DNA from: Comamonadaceae bacterium
Lineage (GTDB): Bacteria > Pseudomonadota > Gammaproteobacteria > Burkholderiales > Burkholderiaceae
DNA length: 15,350 nucleotides
Direction of reading: 5' to 3'
Assembly (NCBI GenBank): GCA_947377705.1
Contig: CANCGU010000039.1
Span: forward strand, 1-15,350
Position numbers and translations under genes: made by a program. A model generated the notes under the pieces. The model was not told the origin of the DNA, did not search any database, and worked only from the letters and a program-made list of their open reading frames with translations. How positions within the stretch are numbered: position 1 is the stretch's first letter; the number at the start of each line of letters is the position of its first letter. Positions 8,307 through 15,350 of this stretch are shown piece by piece.

Positions 8307-9110
8307 TCAACCGCCTAACAAGTAGCTGAGCTCTGTGTCGGTAAAACCCGCACGTTTACGGGCATCTTCGTTGAAAGGCGGGCGTAGCTTGGGGGCTTCA
8401 TAGCGCAGCACCAATTCGCCATAGAGCGATACGGGGTCCAATCTGCGTTGTGTGCACAGCCAACGGTACCAGTGGTTACCAATGGTGACATGGCCGACTT
8501 CATCGCGCAAGATGATGTCCAGTAACTCAACCGCGCGCAGAGCGCCGGGGGTAGCAGCTTTGCGTAGTTTGGTTTGAATCAACGGCGTGGCATCTAGGCC
8601 GCGTGCTTCTAAGGTTCGCGGGACCAAGGCCATGCGTGCGAGTACGTCGTCTGCCGTCTTTTGGCACATGTGCCACAGGCCATCATGGGCATCAAAGTCA
8701 CCATAGTTATGGCCCAGACTTTGTAGGTGCGTGTGTAGCATTTCAAAGTGTTGCGACTCCTCAAAGGCCACGCGCAGCCAGTCGGTGTAGAACGCCGTGG
8801 GCATGTCGGAGAACCGCCAAACCGCATCTAAGGCCAAGTTGATGGCATTGAACTCAATATGGCACACGGCGTGCAGCAATGCCGCCAAACCTTCGGCGGT
8901 GAAAGGTGTCCGCGTGGGAACATGCTTGGCGGGAATCAGACGAGGTAACGCAGGGCGACCGGGCAGCGCGAGACCAACATCGGACAAGATTTGTTCATTG
9001 GGCTCCAGTGCTAGATCTTTTTGTGCGGCCCAAAGCGACTGCACCGCTTGAACTTTGTCATCGGGGTCGCATATACAAAGGGCGTTCAGAACGGATTGGC
9101 GCAGGCTCAT
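8307..9110 (-). CDS. DUF455 ferritin-like (putative di-iron) protein
   Basis: The 267-residue protein belongs to the DUF455/COG2833 family, whose function is not established to my knowledge; it has a ferritin-like four-helix pattern also used by MiaE-type oxygenases. The sequence shows a complete candidate di-iron site: Glu86 (HIEFNAI), Glu118-x-x-His121 (EESQHFE), Glu168 (LEARGLD) and Glu204-x-x-His207 (RDEVGHV), i.e. the Glu/ExxH/Glu/ExxH order of ferritin-like enzymes. No signal peptide, so cytosolic. The ATG at 9110 gives the best N terminus. The gene is convergent with xerD (5 bp apart) and divergent from the carbonic anhydrase homologue, with a 14-bp palindrome in the 42-bp spacer. A redox or hydroxylase role is inference from the metal-site pattern only. 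Confidence 0.88.
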   Translation of the reverse strand: MSLRQSVLNALCICDPDDKVQAVQSLWAAQKDLALEPNEQILSDVGLALPGRPALPRLIPAKHVPTRTPFTAEGLAALLHAVCHIEFNAINLALDAVWRFSDMPTAFYTDWLRVAFEESQHFEMLHTHLQSLGHNYGDFDAHDGLWHMCQKTADDVLARMALVPRTLEARGLDATPLIQTKLRKAATPGALRAVELLDIILRDEVGHVTIGNHWYRWLCTQRRLDPVSLYGELVLRYEAPKLRPPFNEDARKRAGFTDTELSYLLGG

Positions 9111-9111
9111 C

Positions 9112-9125
9112 TCTACAATTGTAGA
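9112..9125. promoter_or_regulatory. Perfect 14-bp palindrome in divergent promoter region
   Basis: TCTACAATTGTAGA is a perfect inverted repeat centred in the 42-bp gap between the divergent DUF455 and gamma carbonic anhydrase genes. It reads TACAAT on both strands (9114-9119 on plus, 9123-9118 on minus), so it may be two overlapping -10 elements. The minus one would start transcription almost at the DUF455 ATG, giving a nearly leaderless message. I found no good -35 on either side. A regulator-binding site is the alternative. Confidence 0.5.
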
Positions 9126-9152
9126 AAATCAAAAACCACGCAGGAGACTTTC

Positions 9153-9677
9153 ATGGCTGTTTACCAACTCGATGTGCTCACCCCCCATATCGCTGATTCG
9201 GCTTGGGTTGCCGACAATGCCCAAGTGATGGGTGATGTGCACATGGCAGCCGACAGCAGCGTCTGGTTCAGCAGCGTGGTGCGCGGCGACACGGCCACGA
9301 TTCACATTGGCGAGGGCACCAACATCCAAGACGGCAGCGTTTTGCATGCGGATGAAGGCGTCCCCTTGACCATCGGCAAGCATGTGACGGTGGGCCACAT
9401 GGTGCAGTTACATGGCTGTACGGTCGGTGATGAGTCGCTGATTGGCATCGGCGCGGTGGTGCTCAACGGCGCCAAGATTGGCAAGAACTGTTTGGTGGGG
9501 GCAGGGTCCCTCGTGACCGAAGGCAAAGAGTTTCCGGACGGCTCCATGATTTTGGGAAGTCCCGCAAAAGTGGTGCGTCAGCTCACGCCAGAGCAAATTG
9601 AAGGTCTGCGCCGCAGCGCGCAGCGCTATGTGAATAACAAAGACCGTTTCAAAGCGGGTTTAAAGAAGATCGTTTGA
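9153..9677 (+). CDS. Gamma-class carbonic anhydrase homologue (YrdA/PaaY-like left-handed beta-helix protein)
   Basis: A 174-residue single-domain hexapeptide-repeat protein of the gamma carbonic anhydrase family, expected to form a trimer with metals between subunits. The three metal-ligand histidines are present at His65 (VLHADEG), His82 and His87 ([10 protein letters not shown]). Conserved Arg44 and Asp46 (VRGDTATI) and Gln59-Asp60 (NIQDGS) also match. The repeats run over about residues 12-135, followed by a C-terminal helix. Many YrdA-type members lack the long acidic loop with the proton-shuttle Glu of the archaeal enzyme, and this one is equally compact, so true CO2 hydration is uncertain. 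The ATG at 9153 follows an AGGAG at 9142-9146. The stop TGA overlaps the hslO ATG by one base (TGATG), so the two genes are translationally coupled. Confidence 0.93.
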   Translation: MAVYQLDVLTPHIADSAWVADNAQVMGDVHMAADSSVWFSSVVRGDTATIHIGEGTNIQDGSVLHADEGVPLTIGKHVTVGHMVQLHGCTVGDESLIGIGAVVLNGAKIGKNCLVGAGSLVTEGKEFPDGSMILGSPAKVVRQLTPEQIEGLRRSAQRYVNNKDRFKAGLKKIV

Positions 9678-10651
9678 TGTCTCAATTGCATAAATTTTTA
9701 TTCGATGGTTTGCCCGTGCGAGGCATGTTGGTGCAGCTCACCGACGTGTGGCAAGAAGTGCTCAAGCGCCGTGCCGATAACCTGGAAACCGGTGCCTATC
9801 CCGGGCCTGTTCGCCACTTGCTCGGAGAGATGACCGCTGCTGCGGTGTTGATGCAATCCAATATCAAATTCAATGGCGCATTGGTGATGCAAATTTTTGG
9901 CGACGGTCCATTGAAGCTTGCGGTGGTTGAAGTCAACCCCAACTTGAGCCTGCGTGCCACAGCCAAAGTGGTGGGTAATTTAGGCGAGGCCAGCACCTTG
10001 CCCGAGATGGTCAATGTGAACAACGAAGGCCGCTGCGCCATCACGCTGGATCCACTCAACAAAATGCCTGGTCAACAAGCGTACCAGGGCGTGGTACCTT
10101 TGTTTGATGATCAGCGCAACAAACTCGATAAGTTCAGCGATGTATTGCAGCACTACATGCTGCAAAGTGAGCAGCTCGACACCACCTTGGTGTTAGCTGC
10201 GAATGACACCACGGCCGCTGGTTTGCTGATTCAGCGTCTGCCTATCAAAGGCGAAGGCAACTTGGCGGCCAAAGCGACCATGGAAGACGAAGACGAAATT
10301 GGTCGCAACGAAGACTACAACCGTATCTCTATCTTGGCTTCTAGCTTGACGTCTGATGAGTTGCTGAACTTAGATGCTGAAACCATTTTGCGCCGCCTCT
10401 TCTGGGAAGAAAAATTGGTACGTTTCGAGCCACTCACGCCCAGCTTTGCCTGCTCATGCAGCCGCGAGCGTGTGAGCAACATGATTCGCAGTTTGGGCAC
10501 CGAAGAAGTCGAAAGCATCTTGGCCGAGCGTGGCGAGGTGGAGGTGGGGTGCGATTTTTGTGGAGAGCAATACCGCTACGACGCCGTGGATGCCGCGCAC
10601 ATTTTTACGGGTGCACCCGTTCCACCGCCCAGCCCATCTTCGCTGCAATAA
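9677..10651 (+). CDS. hslO: Redox-regulated chaperone Hsp33
   Basis: Cytosolic holdase chaperone activated by oxidation: stress releases the zinc and forms disulfides, and the protein then protects unfolding clients. The 324-residue product carries the four zinc cysteines of the family in a C-terminal CxC...CxxC arrangement: Cys259 and Cys261 (FACSCSRERV) and Cys292 and Cys295 (VGCDFCGEQY). The N-terminal substrate-binding domain includes GEMTAAAVLM and FGDGPLKLAVVEV. I place the start at the ATG at 9677, overlapping the carbonic anhydrase stop by one base, rather than the TTG one codon upstream. The C-terminal tail is Pro/Ser rich and unremarkable. It converges on the P-loop gene with 6 bp between stops and no clear terminator. 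Confidence 0.97.
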   Translation: MSQLHKFLFDGLPVRGMLVQLTDVWQEVLKRRADNLETGAYPGPVRHLLGEMTAAAVLMQSNIKFNGALVMQIFGDGPLKLAVVEVNPNLSLRATAKVVGNLGEASTLPEMVNVNNEGRCAITLDPLNKMPGQQAYQGVVPLFDDQRNKLDKFSDVLQHYMLQSEQLDTTLVLAANDTTAAGLLIQRLPIKGEGNLAAKATMEDEDEIGRNEDYNRISILASSLTSDELLNLDAETILRRLFWEEKLVRFEPLTPSFACSCSRERVSNMIRSLGTEEVESILAERGEVEVGCDFCGEQYRYDAVDAAHIFTGAPVPPPSPSSLQ

Positions 10652-10657
10652 ACGTAT

Positions 10658-11083
10658 TTAACTTTTGACCAAGCGTGTGAACAAGCGGTGTTCACATTCC
10701 CCATCGCCACAGTTGTCACAAGGGCCATTCCAACGCGCGGCCGTCGCCGGCCGCTCTAGTTGCTTGGCACATTGCTGCGCTTGGCGACTGATGCCATACA
10801 AAGCGTTTTCTATGCGTTGCAAACCATCGCCATAAACCACTTGAAAATGAAGTGAGGCTTGTTGCAACGCATGTCGGATACTTTGGTCGATTTCATATTG
10901 CGCTGGCGTGATGTGTCCAAGGTCTAAGCCGCACAACAGGACCACATCCAGAGGTGAAATGCTTTCGAGTGGTGCTGAATCCACGATTTCAAGAGCCAAG
11001 CCCTGAACGCTTAGTCGAACTGATAGCGCATGCGCCAGCTCAGTCTTGCCTGTGTGGGGCGCGCCAAGAACGGCGACTTTCAT
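10658..11083 (-). CDS. Small P-loop NTPase-like protein with C-terminal Cys/His cluster, function unknown
   Basis: I do not recognise a named family. The 141-residue product begins with beta-strand MKVAVL and a perfect Walker A loop, GAPHTGKT (residues 7-14, Lys13 and Thr14). A hydrophobic strand, DVVLLCGLDL (46-55), could serve as the Walker B strand, with Asp54. The C-terminal part ends in CDNCGDGECEHRLF, i.e. Cys122-x2-Cys125-x4-Cys130-x-His132, a plausible zinc or iron-sulfur ligand set. At about 140 residues it is short for a complete kinase or GTPase and shows no obvious NKxD base-specificity motif. It is the last gene of the pyrG-kdsA-eno-ftsB run, 6 bp after ftsB, and has no Shine-Dalgarno, suggesting coupled translation. 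Location hints at a housekeeping or division-linked role, but that is inference. Confidence 0.75.
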   Translation of the reverse strand: MKVAVLGAPHTGKTELAHALSVRLSVQGLALEIVDSAPLESISPLDVVLLCGLDLGHITPAQYEIDQSIRHALQQASLHFQVVYGDGLQRIENALYGISRQAQQCAKQLERPATAARWNGPCDNCGDGECEHRLFTRLVKS

Positions 11084-11089
11084 GGGGTT

Positions 11090-11362
11090 TCAGCGTGCGA
11101 TTTGCACGAACACTTCGTTTGGCTTGACCATGCCAATTTCAGAGCGCGCACGCTCTTCGACCATTTCCAGCCCGTCTTTGAGGTCATGGAGTTCTGCGCC
11201 AAGGCGGTCATTGGCCAATTGCGCGGCAGCGTTTTGCTGCTTTTGGTCTTTCAAGGTCTGACGTAGACGCATCACGTCAGGGATGCTGCCGCGACCAAAC
11301 CACAGCTGGCCCTGCAGCACGAGCAGCAGGGCAATCAGCACGAGGTGGAGTGGGCGCAGCAT
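11090..11362 (-). CDS. ftsB: Cell division protein FtsB
   Basis: Bitopic membrane protein of the FtsQ-FtsL-FtsB divisome subcomplex. The 90-residue length, a short cytoplasmic N terminus, one membrane helix (about 5-22, LHLVLIALLLVLQGQLWF), the LWFGRGSI junction and a following heptad-rich coiled coil (about 28-68, with VMRLRQTLKDQ) all fit the family. The distal signature ERARSEIGMVKPNEVF matches the conserved FtsB C-terminal segment used for FtsQ contact. The gene follows eno by 24 bp, the classical eno-ftsB arrangement. The start lacks a Shine-Dalgarno and overlaps a short inverted repeat (11362-11374). Confidence 0.95.
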   Translation of the reverse strand: MLRPLHLVLIALLLVLQGQLWFGRGSIPDVMRLRQTLKDQKQQNAAAQLANDRLGAELHDLKDGLEMVEERARSEIGMVKPNEVFVQIAR

Positions 11363-11374
11363 GAACTAAGTTCA
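11362..11374. repeat. 13-bp inverted repeat at the ftsB start codon
   Basis: TGAACT and AGTTCA flank one A. On the ftsB mRNA this could fold as a 5-bp stem with a 3-nt loop whose 3' arm runs into the AT of the start codon. It is short and AU-rich, so it would be only weakly stable. Confidence 0.3.
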
Positions 11375-11386
11375 GGTGTGAGGCGA

Positions 11387-12685
<1,299 letters not shown>

Positions 12686-12725
12686 TCAAGTTTTTTAAAA
12701 TGATTTCAGGTTGTGTGCATGGCAC

Positions 12726-13583
12726 TCAAACCTCAAAGTTGTTTTCTAAGAAGGGATGTTTTTTGGTGACGGCATCGAGCTCGACCAAGGTCTCTAACAA
12801 AGCTTTCATCTTGGCCAAGGGCACGGCGTTGGGGCCATCAGACCACGCCTCTGAGGGGCAAGGGTGGGTTTCCATGAACAAGCCAGCTACCCCAGCGGCG
12901 ACACCTGCGCGGGCCAGCACAGGCACCATCTCGCGCGCGCCACCGCTAACCGTGCCTTGGCCGCCTGGCTTTTGCACCGAGTGGGTCACGTCAAAGACCA
13001 CGGGTGCGCCAGACTTGCGCATCTCGGCCAAGCTGGTCATGTCGGCCACGAGGTTGTTGTAGCCAAAGCTCACGCCACGCTCGCAGGCCAAGAAGTTGTC
13101 TTCGGGCAGGCCCACTTCGCGGGCTGCGTCACGCGCTTTGTCGATGACGTTTTTCATGTCCCAAGGCGCCAAAAACTGGCCCTTCTTGATGTTCACAGGC
13201 TTGCCCGATTGCGCCACGGCACGGATGAAATCGGTTTGGCGGCACAAGAAGGCTGGGGTTTGCAACACATCGACCACGCTGGCCACGGTGTTGACTTGCG
13301 ACGCGTCATGCACATCGGTGAGGATGGGTAAGTGCAGCTGGCGGCGCACTTCGTCAAGAATTTTCAAACCGGCATCCATGCCCACGCCGCGTTTGGTGTT
13401 GCCAGACGAACGGTTGGCTTTGTCAAACGAGCCTTTGTAAATCAAAGGAATGCCCAAGCCTGAGCAGATTTCTTTGAGCTGACCTGCCACGTCAATTGAC
13501 ATTTCCAAACCTTCGATCGAGCAAGTGCCTGCGATCAAAAAGAAAGGTTGGTTCAGGCCAACGTCGAATCCGCAAAGTTTCAT
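12726..13583 (-). CDS. kdsA: 3-deoxy-8-phosphooctulonate (KDO8P) synthase, metal-dependent type
   Basis: Condenses PEP with arabinose-5-phosphate to make KDO-8-phosphate for the lipopolysaccharide inner core; cytosolic TIM barrel of 285 residues. Signatures: [11 protein letters not shown] (50-60), LTDVHD (88-93), NIKKGQFL (131-138) and [11 protein letters not shown] (172-182). The sequence IAGTCSIE puts Cys21 where the E. coli enzyme has Asn26. Together with His201 (DVTHS), Glu238 (METHP) and Asp249 (SDGPN), this rebuilds the Cys/His/Glu/Asp metal site of the metal-dependent (Aquifex-like) class. The ATG at 13583 has an AGGA at 13590-13593, 6 nt upstream, and lies 15 bp after the pyrG stop. 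KDO activation needs CTP, which the upstream gene provides. Confidence 0.98.
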   Translation of the reverse strand: MKLCGFDVGLNQPFFLIAGTCSIEGLEMSIDVAGQLKEICSGLGIPLIYKGSFDKANRSSGNTKRGVGMDAGLKILDEVRRQLHLPILTDVHDASQVNTVASVVDVLQTPAFLCRQTDFIRAVAQSGKPVNIKKGQFLAPWDMKNVIDKARDAAREVGLPEDNFLACERGVSFGYNNLVADMTSLAEMRKSGAPVVFDVTHSVQKPGGQGTVSGGAREMVPVLARAGVAAGVAGLFMETHPCPSEAWSDGPNAVPLAKMKALLETLVELDAVTKKHPFLENNFEV

Positions 13584-13598
13584 GGTGCGTCCTAGGTG

Positions 13599-15292
<1,694 letters not shown>

Positions 15293-15315
15293 GGCGCTCT
15301 GCTACATTGCATTCC

Positions 15316-15350
15316 ATGTCTGATCTGTCTAATAAACACATTGTTTTAGG
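15316..15350 (+). CDS. coaBC: Start of a CoaBC-like flavoprotein (phosphopantothenoylcysteine synthase/decarboxylase), partial
   Basis: Only 11 complete codons are visible before the window ends: MSDLSNKHIVL, with the next codon beginning GG. This matches the usual N terminus of CoaBC (Dfp), where KxIVLGxSGG forms the first strand and the start of the FMN-binding loop. CoaBC makes 4'-phosphopantetheine in coenzyme A synthesis. It is divergent from pyrG across a 70-bp spacer, and no clear Shine-Dalgarno is seen. The call rests on a very short match; another flavoprotein of the same superfamily is possible. Confidence 0.6.
   Translation, partial: MSDLSNKHIVL

Noticed and set aside
9021..9152. 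N-terminal extension of the carbonic anhydrase homologue from an upstream ATG at 9021
   Set aside because: The added 44 residues overlap the divergent DUF455 gene, and the AGGAG at 9142-9146 together with the family N terminus point to the ATG at 9153.

Overview
The window is dense chromosomal housekeeping DNA, almost certainly from a betaproteobacterium of the order Burkholderiales. Family Comamonadaceae is the best guess, from the protein sequences and from the gene order (folP-glmM, gamma carbonic anhydrase-hslO, pyrG-kdsA-eno-ftsB). No family search could be run, so the taxonomy is inference. Base composition looks moderately GC-rich and even throughout. I saw no RNA gene, insertion sequence, CRISPR array or prophage. 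No gap between genes exceeds about 100 bp, so there is no long non-coding stretch to describe.

Layout. 1-1883 (+): the 3' part of folP (dihydropteroate synthase) and glmM (phosphoglucosamine mutase). 1889-6316 (-), in transcription order: an AEC-family permease, ribosomal protein L31 type B with a clear Rho-independent terminator, an ArnT-like GT-C membrane glycosyltransferase homologue, and a MATE exporter. 6416-8301 (+): a Bug-family (TctC-like) periplasmic binding protein overlapping xerD by four bases. 8307-9110 (-): a DUF455 ferritin-like protein. 9153-10651 (+): a gamma-class carbonic anhydrase homologue overlapping hslO (Hsp33). 10658-15245 (-), in transcription order: pyrG, kdsA, eno, ftsB and a small uncharacterised P-loop protein with a C-terminal Cys/His cluster. 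15316 to the end (+): the first codons of what looks like coaBC.

The genes serve folate and cofactor synthesis (folP, coaBC), envelope precursor supply (glmM for UDP-GlcNAc, kdsA for KDO, pyrG for the CTP that activates KDO), central metabolism (eno), cell division (ftsB), chromosome dimer resolution (xerD), redox protein protection (hslO) and transport. Linkage of CTP synthase, KDO8P synthase, enolase and FtsB is a recurrent proteobacterial arrangement.

I found no convincing new multi-gene system. The best leads are modest: the P-loop/CX2CX4CXH protein after ftsB; a 14-bp perfect palindrome between the DUF455 and carbonic anhydrase genes; the ArnT-like gene, which has Asn where the family normally carries an acidic residue and whose start lies directly behind a terminator; and an orphan Bug protein coupled to xerD.
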